From: Marininema mesophilum
GTDB lineage: Bacteria > Bacillota > Bacilli > Thermoactinomycetales > DSM-45169
Length of the DNA stretch: 64,000 bases
Assembly (NCBI RefSeq): GCF_900106775.1
Contig: NZ_FNNQ01000011.1
Location: 83,744 to 147,743 of the forward strand
Direction of reading: 5' to 3'
Position 1 is the first letter of the stretch. The number at the start of each line of letters is the position of its first letter. Below, piece by piece: positions 8,460 to 17,356 of this stretch. Position numbers and translations under genes: made by a program. The notes below the pieces were generated by a model. It saw nothing but the letters and a program-made list of their open reading frames with translations, was not told the DNA's origin and did not search any database.

Positions 8460-9455
8460 ATGAAAAATGCATGGACAAGGTTGGCTGTTTTCGTGTTTGC
8501 TTTTGCTCTAATTACGGGTGGTGGACTCACTGGATACTCCAAGGCCTATGCAGCAGATGCCCCCACGTATGATCCAGTTGTTGAAAATAACAAAGATCTT
8601 TATACATCGAATGACATGTTAAAATTTGCATCAACCAGCACAACCGGATATAAAATTGCTTCACAAGATGAAAAATTAAAATCGATTGATTATTTTATAA
8701 ATAACAATAGTGAAAGCCCACAAGGATCAACAAGAAAATCGCAAGGTAAAATGTATACTCAAACGGATACCATGACACTAAATGCAAGCACAGAATTTAG
8801 TGTAGGAACAGAAACTTCTGCATCTGCTGAATTGCCAGGAATTGCAAATGTCACAGAAAAATTCACAACAAACTTTAAAGTAACCGCAGGGATATCTGAT
8901 ACCAAATCTGAATCAAGACAACTAGCTTATGGTGGCGATGAGGTAGTAGCCGGCCCCTATGAAAAAGTTCGTGTCGATTACTATCTAAAAGAACTCAAAA
9001 CTAATGGTATCATGAATACGGGCACTAGAATCACTGAAACTGGTGATAATCTTTTAATCCGGTCTTACTATAGTAACCCTGATGACAGTGGCGGTGGCCC
9101 CGGCTATATCAAAGAGGAATATCATCCAGGTAAAAGAACCGGTGAAGATGTATATAATGCCTTTAAAAAAATGGAAGAAATGAACAAAGAAAATCCGGTC
9201 GCAACAGCAAATAAAAAGGATAGTAAGAGATGGAAGGTTATACCAAAAGGACAATTATCTAACTACTTCTTTATCGACGATGAAGCTAAAACCGTATCAA
9301 CTGTAGCAGCACAAGCAGGATTTGATGGCGTGGGAGGAACAGGATTAGAATCGAAAACTACAATCATCGATGGTAAAACAGATAAAGTAAAAAGTATTGA
9401 AAAGAAAACCATGGATGAAAAAGGTAAGGTGCTTAATAAAAAGCAGGTAAAGTAA
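8460..9455 (+). CDS. secreted aerolysin-like (ETX/MTX2-type) pore-forming toxin candidate
   Basis: The 331-aa protein has a Sec signal peptide (about residues 1-31, ending 'SKAYAADA'). Residues about 100-200 resemble the ETX/MTX2 beta-pore-forming family: 'TDTMTLNASTEFSVGTETS' (an amphipathic Ser/Thr-rich insertion-loop-like segment), then 'EKFTTNFKVTAG', then a 'YEKVRVDYYLKELKTNG' strand like the family's 'PPYTKVRV' segment. The N-terminal part would be the receptor-binding region and the lysine-rich C-terminus (about 280-331) is unlike epsilon toxin. The RBS AAAGGAGGAAG is strong. The gene is monocistronic, followed by a good terminator. A non-toxin aerolysin-fold protein is possible. Confidence 0.6.
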   Translation: MKNAWTRLAVFVFAFALITGGGLTGYSKAYAADAPTYDPVVENNKDLYTSNDMLKFASTSTTGYKIASQDEKLKSIDYFINNNSESPQGSTRKSQGKMYTQTDTMTLNASTEFSVGTETSASAELPGIANVTEKFTTNFKVTAGISDTKSESRQLAYGGDEVVAGPYEKVRVDYYLKELKTNGIMNTGTRITETGDNLLIRSYYSNPDDSGGGPGYIKEEYHPGKRTGEDVYNAFKKMEEMNKENPVATANKKDSKRWKVIPKGQLSNYFFIDDEAKTVSTVAAQAGFDGVGGTGLESKTTIIDGKTDKVKSIEKKTMDEKGKVLNKKQVK

Positions 9456-9468
9456 TATTATTTTGTCG

Positions 9469-9506
9469 TAAACCCCCCTTTCAATATCCATTGAAAGGGG
9501 GGTTTA
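9469..9506 (+). terminator. intrinsic terminator of the toxin gene
   Basis: TAAACCCCCCTTTCAAT pairs with ATTGAAAGGGGGGTTTA around a short loop, directly after the stop codon at 9455. Confidence 0.85.
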
Positions 9507-9636
9507 CTTAATTTAGAAAAACTATCGAAGATCCTTAACCCATGAAAAAGTCAATTCAATAATCCTTTTCATGGGATACGGCAGTTATACAAACCAGTGC
9601 CAAACTAGGGCTTCACTACTGTGTAGTAAATCCCTG

Positions 9637-9906
9637 TTAGCGAACTTCAAAAGTATAAAACTCATCCGTTATTGATTTGATCTGCTCATCCAGTTGAACC
9701 ACTTTTGAGCGAATATTTCCCTGGTGGATCTTTTTCACAAATCGTTTCATCGCTTGGGTCTCCCCTTGGGCGTCGATTTCTACGGTGCCATCGGCACGAT
9801 TCCTGACCCAACCGTAGATTTTTAAACGAAGTGCTGTTCGTTGAGTAAACCAGCGGAACCCAACTCCTTGCACATGGCCATGGACAATGAGATGTCTTCT
9901 TTGCAT
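9637..9906 (-). CDS. acyP: acylphosphatase
   Basis: The enzyme hydrolyses acyl phosphates such as 1,3-bisphosphoglycerate and carbamoyl phosphate. The 89-aa protein carries the two signature motifs: 'GHVQGVGFRWF' with phosphate-binding Arg18, and 'GWVRNRADGTVEI' with Asn36. I chose the ATG at 9906, which follows AAAGGAGG; that RBS overlaps the stop codon of the upstream recombinase gene (TAAAGGAGG). The two genes are therefore translated from one message, although no functional link between them is known. Confidence 0.95.
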   Translation of the reverse strand: MQRRHLIVHGHVQGVGFRWFTQRTALRLKIYGWVRNRADGTVEIDAQGETQAMKRFVKKIHQGNIRSKVVQLDEQIKSITDEFYTFEVR

Positions 9907-9919
9907 GATAGGGCCTCCT

Positions 9920-11005
9920 TTACGTTCCATCACCTAAACGATCCAAAGCGCTGTCCTTTTCTGCATTAATTACATGGGTATAGATTTGCGTAGTTTGAAT
10001 ACTTGAATGACCCAATATCTCCTGCACTACCCGAAGATTCTCTCCGTTCGATAAAAGAAGGGTAGCCAGTGTATGGCGCAACTTATGGGGGGAGATATTG
10101 GCTGCCTTGGGCGGAAGGTTTGCTTCCTTTACATATTTATGGATGACTTCACCGATTGCTTTGCGACTGATACGGGAGCGATTTTTATTGAGTAGAAGTG
10201 CATCTTGGTGTCCAGGAAGGACCTCTTGCCGGGGGCGATGACTTAAATATTGATGTAAACCTTCAGCGGCAGGGCGATTAAGTTTTAACATCCGCTCTTT
10301 GCCGCCCTTCCCAAAAATAACGACACGAAGTGTATCCCCATCACGTTGTAGACTGTTTAAATTTAGACTTACTAGTTCCGAGACTCGCATGCCTGTATTG
10401 AGCAATAGGAGAATTAAGGCGCGGTCTCGGTACTCATACCAGTGTTGTTGTCGCCGTTTTTGCTTCTCATGATACTGACTAACGGCTTGAATAAGGCGAA
10501 GAGCCTCATCCCGTGTGAGAAATACAGGCACTTTCTTTTGGTTACGTGACTTTAGACCCGCATCTTCATATTCCTCCATCGGGTCTCTTTCTAATACGCG
10601 GGTTTTGACAAGATAACGAAAGAGGGAGCGTAAAGAGGCACGTTTTCGCTGTTTACCAGCACGAGAATTTTCACGAAAATGGGTTCGTTCGACCCATTTT
10701 TCTTCCATAATACCCGAGATAGGGTTCTTTTTAACTAACTTCACACGTGTGGTTCGTTCATAACCATTTTCGATATGACGAAAAAACCGTTTCAGCATGT
10801 GAGCATCTACGGTTGCTAATACCCCCCCTGAGGTCTCCAGCCAATCGAAGAAGAGGGCGAAGTCATAGGCGTAGTTGGCTATTGTTTGTTTGGAGCGGTC
10901 GGCGCTGATCATCTCCAGGAAGAATTCACGTACATCTTCGGGGAAGCGGATGATGATTCGATTAATATTTTCGGGCAGACGCCGGGAAAAAGGGGTGTCG
11001 GCCAT
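9920..11005 (-). CDS. tyrosine recombinase, XerS-like
   Basis: This 361-aa phage-integrase family recombinase has an N-terminal SAM-like core-binding domain (about 22-135) and a C-terminal catalytic domain. The catalytic set is complete: Arg207 ('GMRVSE'), Lys233 ('FGKGGKER'), His307 and Arg310 ('PHKLRHTLAT'), His333 ('LGHSS'), and Tyr342 ('IYTH'). The length and the extended N-terminal domain resemble single-recombinase XerS proteins rather than the 300-aa XerC/XerD, but I cannot tell a dif recombinase from an integron/element integrase by sight. The 770-bp non-coding DNA upstream may contain its site. It is co-transcribed with acyP. Confidence 0.85.
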   Translation of the reverse strand: MADTPFSRRLPENINRIIIRFPEDVREFFLEMISADRSKQTIANYAYDFALFFDWLETSGGVLATVDAHMLKRFFRHIENGYERTTRVKLVKKNPISGIMEEKWVERTHFRENSRAGKQRKRASLRSLFRYLVKTRVLERDPMEEYEDAGLKSRNQKKVPVFLTRDEALRLIQAVSQYHEKQKRRQQHWYEYRDRALILLLLNTGMRVSELVSLNLNSLQRDGDTLRVVIFGKGGKERMLKLNRPAAEGLHQYLSHRPRQEVLPGHQDALLLNKNRSRISRKAIGEVIHKYVKEANLPPKAANISPHKLRHTLATLLLSNGENLRVVQEILGHSSIQTTQIYTHVINAEKDSALDRLGDGT

Positions 11006-11777
11006 GGGATATCTCCTTAAATGAAAGGTATAATTACTCTCTTTTCTATCATATACCCTACCTTGCTTTTTTTGAACGAATGGCTCAAGTATTATTCACA
11101 AAAAATTGCTCAGGGAAAATCACACTTCCACATGATTAATTATACGATAAATAGTGTAATTATGAGATTGTCTATTAGATAATGTTCATCTATTAATTCC
11201 TTGAACTATGAAGACTCGATGAGCAATCATATAACGGGTTAAGACGCTCTATTATCATTCAGTTAAATTCGTATAAATTATTCCATCTGTACCAACTATT
11301 CTTCATTGAATGGTGGTATTTCATTGTATATATTATTCATTAAAAGCGCATTAAAGCTATTTAACATATTATAATCCGGACGATTTGAGAATGGTTTTGG
11401 CCCTAATCGACAGTACTGATAAAATCAGATAATTTTCAATTAATTCCCTTCGGTATTTTGGACATAAACGTATCGGACGCTGTGAATAATAGAGTAGAAG
11501 TACCATAAATTGCTTAAAAACATATAAAATAGCACGAAAGTGGTCATGGATATCTAGCGAATAAACCAACAGGCGTGTTTATTAAAGGGTCTTAGAAGAT
11601 GAATAGGAACCAATGAAGATCTTCATACAACCAGTGGAGGTAATTATATAGAAGGTGAGTGATGTAACGTACCACACAAAACTGAAGCGCCGAAGTCAAA
11701 ATCGATATTTCCGCATCCATCATCAATATATCGAACCTAAATTAAGTTTGTTATAACTAAGATGGGAGGTTTCCACT
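11006..11777. other. 770-bp non-coding region
   Basis: No supported gene was found. The first half (11161-11342) is a diverged copy of the toxin upstream region at 8206-8411, including a promoter-like copy. An imperfect inverted repeat, TTAATTATAC and GTGTAATTA around 11136-11162, resembles a recombinase core site. A 66-codon minus-strand frame at 11369-11569 has no RBS and is not accepted. Confidence 0.6.
11306..11334 (+). promoter_or_regulatory. promoter-like copy of the toxin promoter
   Basis: TTGAAT and TATATT are separated by 17 bp within ATTGTATATATTATTCATTA, a close match to the segment at 8392-8411. No obvious gene follows for 440 bp. Confidence 0.35.
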
Positions 11778-13874
11778 TTGTTAGTAAGAGAGAAGAAAGG
11801 TAGAACTGATAGTATTTATCTATTATTAGACACGGTGAACCCTAAGCGAGGAGGTCTAACACGGAATTTATTGCGTCGTGCAAAACTTCTATCTGAAAGT
11901 TCCCAGCATGACATTCACATCTTAACCTTTGATTTCAACCCAAATTACAAGCAAATTCGCGCATGTTTGGAAGAAAAATCTTTAATTAATGAATGTGTTT
12001 ATATTCATAATTTATATGAACATTTAGCAATCCAAAGTGGATTTTCCCAACCTTTGCTCCCTTTTCAAGAGCCCCCGATTGAAGAGGAAGGGTTGCAGGT
12101 CGATCCAGTTATGCAAAAAAACGCTTATCGACTTTATCGTAATGGTCTCTATATTAAATATAAAAATTACGATGAAAAGAATCGTTTACTTTGGATCGAT
12201 TATTTTAATGAAAATCGTTACCGTACCAAACGTGAGACTTATGATTATGATGGTCGATTACGCCGAACCACTTATATGGATTATCATAAAAATAAACCAA
12301 AACAAATTCGATATTTTGACGAGGGAGGGTGTTGTTATTTAACGAAATGGTTTAATCCTGAAAATGGCCAATGTACACGGGTTAATTTTTTTTACGATGA
12401 TAATAGGATCGATACTTTTAAAGATGAGCGTGATCTCAAGATTAGCTGGTTAGATCGTCTGGCAGATGCCTTCCCAGATGCTATTTTTCAAACTGAGAAT
12501 ACACGATTGGATAAAACAGATGAGCTGATCCTTGGGATGAAAAATAATCAAGTTGCCAAGGTGAAAGTGGTTCATAGCAATCACCTAAAGAATCCTTCTG
12601 ATGTTCAAGGACCATTATTAGAAGCCCATGAAAATGCAATAAATAATGCTTCTTCTTTTGATGCGATGGTATTTATCACTCAGAAACAAAAGGAAGATGT
12701 CAGGAAGCGTTTTGGCCCACGCACGTACTATCATGCAATTCCACATAGTGCTCCTATACCAAGTAATAGTAGCACAATAAAAAGGGATCCTTGGAGGGTC
12801 GTTTGTATTGCTCGATTTTCCCGTTCAAAAAAATTAGATCATGCAATAAAAGCTTTTCGTAAAGTAGTAACTAAGTTTCCTCAAGCTCGGTTGGAGTTGT
12901 GGGGGTTTGGTCCTGAGGAAGAAAACTTACGGAAAATCATTAAAAGATTAAGGCTAGAAGAGCATGTTTTTATCAAGGGTTTTACCCATGCAGCGCTAGA
13001 TGTATTTCGAGGGGCTGCTTTCTCGGTAGTTTGTTCAAATAGAGAAGGGTTTGGCCTCGTCATTGCAGAGAGTATGTCGGTTGGTACACCAGTTATCAGC
13101 TATGATATCAATTATGGACCCAGGGAGATGATTTCCCATGAAGAAAACGGTCTACTTATTCCATTGGGTAAAATTGATAAATTGGCGGCTGCGATGATCG
13201 ATCTTTTTTCCCATCAAGAAAAACGGGAACGTTTTGGGAAAGAAGCTCGCAAAATAGTAGATACAATGAGTGAAAGAACCTATGTAACACGTTGGTTACA
13301 GTTGTATGATCACATCAAGAATAAGAAAAAACATCAAATAAAGGTGGGTCCAAAGGATTGTTCCCTTACTGGAGTAAAGTTGACCAATAAAAAAACGCTT
13401 CAAGTATCGGGTGAGATTTACCTGGGGGATAAAGGGAGGATAAATGAAGATCTGTCCGTATCACTTTATCTGCACCATCCGAGTCAGCAGCTGACTCAAC
13501 AAGTCCCCATACAAATGACATGGAATGAAGAAGGAAAAGAACGTTTTACGACTGAGGTACAGCTCTCCGATCTATTAAATGGACAGAAGACAGGTCAAGA
13601 TTCATGGATTTTCTTCCTTCGTTTTTCTGATAATGATTTCCCTGTCTACACACCACTTCGAGCCAAAAGCAATTCCATTCAGTATAAGCGGTTTTTTCTC
13701 GCTCAGGGATCACGCATATTGATTCGTTGTGATAGACAGGGAAATGTGATCCTCTCCATAGAAAGATTCCGTCGCATAGTTAGAGGGTTGAAAGAAAAAT
13801 TCAAAAAAAGGATTCGTCATCATGAAGCTACGTTAAAAACACGGATTCAAAAGTGGTTGCAAGTACCAAGCTAA
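11778..13874 (+). CDS. TagE/TarM-like teichoic acid alpha-glycosyltransferase
   Basis: This 698-aa GT4-family transferase probably adds sugar to poly(glycerol- or ribitol-phosphate) wall teichoic acid. An N-terminal nucleotide-sugar domain is interrupted at about 110-215 by a Tyr/Asp/Arg-rich beta-sheet insert ('YRLYRNGLYIKYKNYDEKNR'), as in TarM/TagE DUF1975 proteins. The C-terminal GT4 domain (about 335-510) has 'CIARFSRSKKLDHAIKAF' and the E-x7-E motif in 'REGFGLVIAESMSVGTPVI'. Residues 520-698 form an extra domain of unknown role. B. subtilis TagE has a similar length (about 670 aa). The start is TTG with GGGAGG seven bases upstream. No teichoic acid operon surrounds it. Confidence 0.8.
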   Translation: MLVREKKGRTDSIYLLLDTVNPKRGGLTRNLLRRAKLLSESSQHDIHILTFDFNPNYKQIRACLEEKSLINECVYIHNLYEHLAIQSGFSQPLLPFQEPPIEEEGLQVDPVMQKNAYRLYRNGLYIKYKNYDEKNRLLWIDYFNENRYRTKRETYDYDGRLRRTTYMDYHKNKPKQIRYFDEGGCCYLTKWFNPENGQCTRVNFFYDDNRIDTFKDERDLKISWLDRLADAFPDAIFQTENTRLDKTDELILGMKNNQVAKVKVVHSNHLKNPSDVQGPLLEAHENAINNASSFDAMVFITQKQKEDVRKRFGPRTYYHAIPHSAPIPSNSSTIKRDPWRVVCIARFSRSKKLDHAIKAFRKVVTKFPQARLELWGFGPEEENLRKIIKRLRLEEHVFIKGFTHAALDVFRGAAFSVVCSNREGFGLVIAESMSVGTPVISYDINYGPREMISHEENGLLIPLGKIDKLAAAMIDLFSHQEKRERFGKEARKIVDTMSERTYVTRWLQLYDHIKNKKKHQIKVGPKDCSLTGVKLTNKKTLQVSGEIYLGDKGRINEDLSVSLYLHHPSQQLTQQVPIQMTWNEEGKERFTTEVQLSDLLNGQKTGQDSWIFFLRFSDNDFPVYTPLRAKSNSIQYKRFFLAQGSRILIRCDRQGNVILSIERFRRIVRGLKEKFKKRIRHHEATLKTRIQKWLQVPS

Positions 13875-13916
13875 AGGGTGTCTAAAGAAAGGCAAGTGAT
13901 ATCACGATATCTAGTT

Positions 13917-15146
13917 TCATATGGGGGAGGAACATCCTTCTGTCTTTTCGATGAGTACTTTGGATACCTCATGGAATTGAGCAAAAACGTCTAGAGCTTG
14001 CCCTAGACGTTTTTTTAAGGATGGAGTCATGGTAACTGTGGGTTCCAGTTGTAATAGGCGTACGTTAAGCTGTTTCCCTAATCGGTCCAAACTGGGGTCC
14101 ATACGACCGATAAAGCGAGTGCCTTCTAGAATGGGCATAGCAAAGGAACCATACTTTCTTTTTACACGAGGGGTATAGATTTCCCAACGATAGTGGAAGT
14201 CAAATAAATCTGCGATCCGTTCCCGTCGCCAGAGTACATTATCCAATGGAGGAAGAAATCGGATCGACTCTTCTTCTGACTGGTCTTCTCTCATTTTCTC
14301 ATAGTTTTCTAGCTGATCTAGGTCTTCTGCAAGGATAAAGTAGGGGCGTCGAACTTCTTCCACTGCCAAGGGAATGACCGACCCTTCTTTCACCTTTTTC
14401 TGGATGGCCTCTTTTCTCTTCAATGCACTCATTTTCAGCCAGCCAAAGCGTGCATCGGTAGGGTCAAAAATACGATAGGCACGAAGATATTTATCGATCA
14501 ACCCTTGTTCTGCATCACCCACCTCCATTTCCACTGATTTTCTCAGGAGATTTGGAGGGATTGTCCGTTCGGAAAGATCGAAAAAGCGTTCATTCCCTTC
14601 TCGTCGCACAACCCGGAGAATTCCCGAATCTGTAAGGAGATTTAATACATGGGAAGTGGCCTTGGTTTTTGCATCTTTGTTGTCCCAATATCCATGAACC
14701 CGAACCGTTGATTGAAAGGCTCGGGAGGGAAGAGGCCCTTCTTTTTCAACCAGGGCCAGGACTTCTTGTGCTACTGAAGCATAGGAGTCCAGATGAGGTT
14801 GCAGATGCTCTTTCCTACGTTTGCGAATTGGCTCAAGGAGTGGGTAATCTTCCATCGGGATCACACAGGCTGCATTTGCCCAGTATTCAAATACCTGGCC
14901 ATTTGCGAGTAAATCATTTAAAAGGAGGGGTCGATATCCGGGAAGGCGAGCTGCCATAACTAAGTGCTGATTCTTTTCAACAACCGAAACAGCATCTACT
15001 TGCACACATTCCAGTTTGTTAATCATAGCGAGGACATCATCTGGACCTCGTTTTTCAGAGCTCTGAATGGTGGGTAGCTGTTGAAAGTCCAATAGAAATC
15101 GACGTAGGGTAGCACGACTTACAGAAAAGGGAGAGAGTTGAGTCAT
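13917..15146 (-). CDS. YcaQ/AlkX-like winged-helix DNA glycosylase
   Basis: The 409-aa protein belongs to the HTH_42 / YcaQ family, whose studied members excise alkylated bases and unhook interstrand crosslinks. The N-terminal catalytic motif is visible as 'CVQVDAVSVVEKNQHLVMAARL' (split here: 'VQVDAVSVV' with Gln49 and Asp51). Further blocks include 'FEYWANAACVIPMEDYPLL' and 'PILEGTRFIGRMDPSLDR', which are family-typical. The ATG at 15146 is preceded by AGGTGGT. The gene converges with the glycosyltransferase and stands alone. The assignment as a DNA glycosylase follows from the family; activity of this subgroup is inferred. Confidence 0.8.
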   Translation of the reverse strand: MTQLSPFSVSRATLRRFLLDFQQLPTIQSSEKRGPDDVLAMINKLECVQVDAVSVVEKNQHLVMAARLPGYRPLLLNDLLANGQVFEYWANAACVIPMEDYPLLEPIRKRRKEHLQPHLDSYASVAQEVLALVEKEGPLPSRAFQSTVRVHGYWDNKDAKTKATSHVLNLLTDSGILRVVRREGNERFFDLSERTIPPNLLRKSVEMEVGDAEQGLIDKYLRAYRIFDPTDARFGWLKMSALKRKEAIQKKVKEGSVIPLAVEEVRRPYFILAEDLDQLENYEKMREDQSEEESIRFLPPLDNVLWRRERIADLFDFHYRWEIYTPRVKRKYGSFAMPILEGTRFIGRMDPSLDRLGKQLNVRLLQLEPTVTMTPSLKKRLGQALDVFAQFHEVSKVLIEKTEGCSSPI

Positions 15147-15495
15147 GAGCACCACCTATCCATGAAATGAATGAATCATTAGTTGTTTATTGTCAACGTA
15201 CCATATATCCACTACCGAAACAAGTGTTCGCAATACGGTTATTGTCAGTGATTATCGGGATAGGGGAGAGCAGTCTTTGTCACATCGCTGCTCATAACTC
15301 AACGATTTCAATAGGCTAAGGAAGTATGGTTACATTGCATCATTTTTGGTCTCTATCCATAACACAGTAAGCTTATGGATTTGGTGAGAATTCATGAAAT
15401 TTCAATCGACTCCTTACATTGATTTAAAGATAATTTAAAAGAGCAGTAATATACTTAATATTGAGATGTTTCAAAAATTAAGGGGAGGGGTAGGT
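15147..15495. other. intergenic region between divergent genes
   Basis: Roughly 350 bp separates the YcaQ-like gene and the secreted phosphatase gene. I see no conserved RNA or hairpin here. AT-rich sequence near 15420-15465 (TTTAAAGATAATTTAAAAG) is the likely promoter region for the downstream gene. Confidence 0.5.
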
Positions 15496-16500
15496 TTGCA
15501 GAGAAAATGGTTTCAGTCAGTTATGCTATTGGTCGTAACTTCGTTTTTATGGGGGTTGGGAGCTGCTCATGTAACTTATGCGGCACCATCCACCAGCTCA
15601 TCCTCAGCTCCAGAATTTGATTTTAAAGAATCCGAATTTGAAGCACCCCCAAAGACTGGTTTTATCCATGGATATAATCAATTGTTAAGTACTCATACAC
15701 CCCATCATAACGGATATGATCTCGTCGTAAATAAGGATGATGTCCAAGTAATCAAGGGGAAGTTTCAATACGGGGACTTTCGTAAGGACCTGGAGGACGA
15801 ATGGGTGTCGATCTACACCTACTCCCTATCAGGAAAGGATTCTAGCTGGCTTAAAATAGGGAGAGCTAAAACCGATTTGGATGGTCGGATTAACTTTGAG
15901 ATTCCTAAAGAAAGTAAGCTCTCTAGCGGAGTGCACCTAGTCAAGTTGTTGGTTGAAGGGGATGGGACGAGTGCTTATATGTATGTCCATAACCTTGCTG
16001 AGAAGACAAAGACAGTCGTATTCGATATCGATGGGACATTAACGACAGATGATTTTGAAAATATAAAAGAGTACCTCAATGAATTTTGGAATGGAGAATA
16101 CAAAGCGAAGATGTATGAGGATGCTAACAGAGCAGTCCGATATTATGCAGATCGGGGCTATACTATCGTCTATTTGACCGCCCGTCCCTATTGGCTAACT
16201 GAAAAAAGTCAAGCCTGGCTAAAAGAACTAGGATTCCCAAGGGGAATTATCCATACCTATGATGGGAGAGATCTTTTGTTTGGAGATAAGACGGCGGTTT
16301 ACAAAAAGGAGTACCTGCAGGAAATCGGATCCAAAGGGATGTCCATTGACTATGCCTATGGAAATGCAACCACTGATATCGATGCCTATATGGGCTATGG
16401 ACTACCTGGTAATCGCACGTTTATTATTGGTGAGAATGCTGGGAAAAATGGTACTACACCAATTTCGAGCTATCCAGAACACTTGAAGGGCTTACCTTAG
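15496..16500 (+). CDS. secreted HAD-family phosphatase with lipin/LNS2-like domain
   Basis: The 334-aa protein has a signal peptide (residues 1-29, ending 'AAHVTYA'). A beta-rich domain at about 80-165 is followed by a C-terminal HAD domain similar to the LNS2 domain of lipins. HAD motif I is 'VVFDIDGTLTTDD' with Asp177 and Asp179, motif II is 'VYLTARP', motif III lies near 'FGDKTAVYKKEYL', and a 'TTDIDAYMGYG' segment follows. Lipins dephosphorylate phosphatidate, so an extracellular phospholipid or phosphate-ester phosphatase is plausible. The TTG at 15496 is chosen because AGGGGAGGGG lies just upstream; the ATG at 15466 has no RBS. Confidence 0.75.
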   Translation: MQRKWFQSVMLLVVTSFLWGLGAAHVTYAAPSTSSSSAPEFDFKESEFEAPPKTGFIHGYNQLLSTHTPHHNGYDLVVNKDDVQVIKGKFQYGDFRKDLEDEWVSIYTYSLSGKDSSWLKIGRAKTDLDGRINFEIPKESKLSSGVHLVKLLVEGDGTSAYMYVHNLAEKTKTVVFDIDGTLTTDDFENIKEYLNEFWNGEYKAKMYEDANRAVRYYADRGYTIVYLTARPYWLTEKSQAWLKELGFPRGIIHTYDGRDLLFGDKTAVYKKEYLQEIGSKGMSIDYAYGNATTDIDAYMGYGLPGNRTFIIGENAGKNGTTPISSYPEHLKGLP

Positions 16501-16511
16501 TAAAAGGAATA

Positions 16512-16570
16512 TTTCGGCCACACAAAACGGGTTTCCTGTACGCTAAGAAACCCGTTTTGTGTGGCCGAAA
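16512..16570. terminator. 24-bp perfect hairpin after the HAD gene
   Basis: TTTCGGCCACACAAAACGGG and four more bases pair perfectly with 16547-16570 around an 11-nt loop. There is no T-run, so it may act through stem strength, or also for the convergent gene. Confidence 0.65.
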
Positions 16571-16601
16571 ATGGTCGAGGTGACGGTTCACTCCAGTGGC
16601 G

Positions 16602-17015
16602 TTAATCTAAGAAAGCAATTGACCGTTTGGTTTTCCTCGCAAAGGAGATGGGGCTATCTATAGACTCCCAGTGAATGTACATTAAACGGGGATTTTCACC
16701 TAGCCAGTGATTATGAAGCGCTGTTGCTTTAATCCCATTGTTTTGGAGATTTCTAATTAATCGGTTCGCTTGATTTTGGAAAACTGCAGTCTCACCTAAG
16801 CAGAGCGCGCGTCCTTGCTGATCAAGAGCTTCAAATGAAAAGAGTTGATAGTTAACCAAAGGGGAATTCGTGCGTCTTCTTAAGATTTTTTCATCAAATT
16901 CCCGAGGACGACTTACAAAACAAACTGGACCAGGTTTAATTTCTCCTTCTTCTCCACCTAAAATCCTTGTAAATTGGGTGCAAAGCCTTTTAAATTGGCG
17001 GCTTACCTTAGTCAT
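16602..17015 (-). CDS. DUF1259 domain protein
   Basis: The 137-aa protein matches the C-terminal half of DUF1259/LppY-LpqO proteins: 'LCLGETAVFQNQANRLIRNL' then 'GIKATALHNHWLGENPRLMY' and 'IHWE'. The HNH-like 'LHNHWLGENPR' segment is the hallmark of the family, whose activity is unknown. There is no signal peptide, unlike mycobacterial LppY. The ATG at 17015 follows GGAAGGAAG; an upstream ATG lacks an RBS. The gene stands alone, converging with the HAD phosphatase across the hairpin at 16512. Confidence 0.8.
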   Translation of the reverse strand: MTKVSRQFKRLCTQFTRILGGEEGEIKPGPVCFVSRPREFDEKILRRRTNSPLVNYQLFSFEALDQQGRALCLGETAVFQNQANRLIRNLQNNGIKATALHNHWLGENPRLMYIHWESIDSPISFARKTKRSIAFLD

Positions 17016-17310
17016 ACAATCTTCCTTCCCATTTTTCATAGTAAATATAGATTTTAATGATGGTATTCTATGCTCAATAAGAGAAGAAGATTGTGTGTAT
17101 GCTTAGTTAACAGGCAAACATATAGCCCGTTTTTTTTGATAATGATGAGATGCAGATACAGTGAAAAAGATGATTAACTCTATGCCAAAAAACGCCATTG
17201 AAACCCCTCAATGTGGCCAACACTTGAACGTGGAGTCATATAAGATAGAGTAGAAGAGGAGGAGAGGGTTACATAAGGATAGATATCCGCTTTTATACGG
17301 TTTTCGAGTA
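17016..17310. other. intergenic region, no feature recognised
   Basis: About 300 bp lies upstream of the DUF1259 gene and before the acyltransferase terminator. I see only the presumed promoter of the DUF1259 gene in an AT-rich stretch near 17040-17060. Confidence 0.4.
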
Positions 17311-17356
17311 AAATACAAGAAGGTTTGGTTATAATAACCAAACCTTCTTGTATTTT
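17311..17356 (-). terminator. intrinsic terminator of the acyltransferase operon
   Basis: AAAATACAAGAAGGTTTGGT is repeated in inverted orientation around TATAATA. On the minus strand the stem is preceded by the stop codon and followed by a T-containing tail. Confidence 0.85.

Noticed and set aside
11369..11569. 66-aa minus-strand ORF
   Set aside because: No RBS, unusual composition, no recognisable motif, and it lies in AT-rich non-coding DNA.
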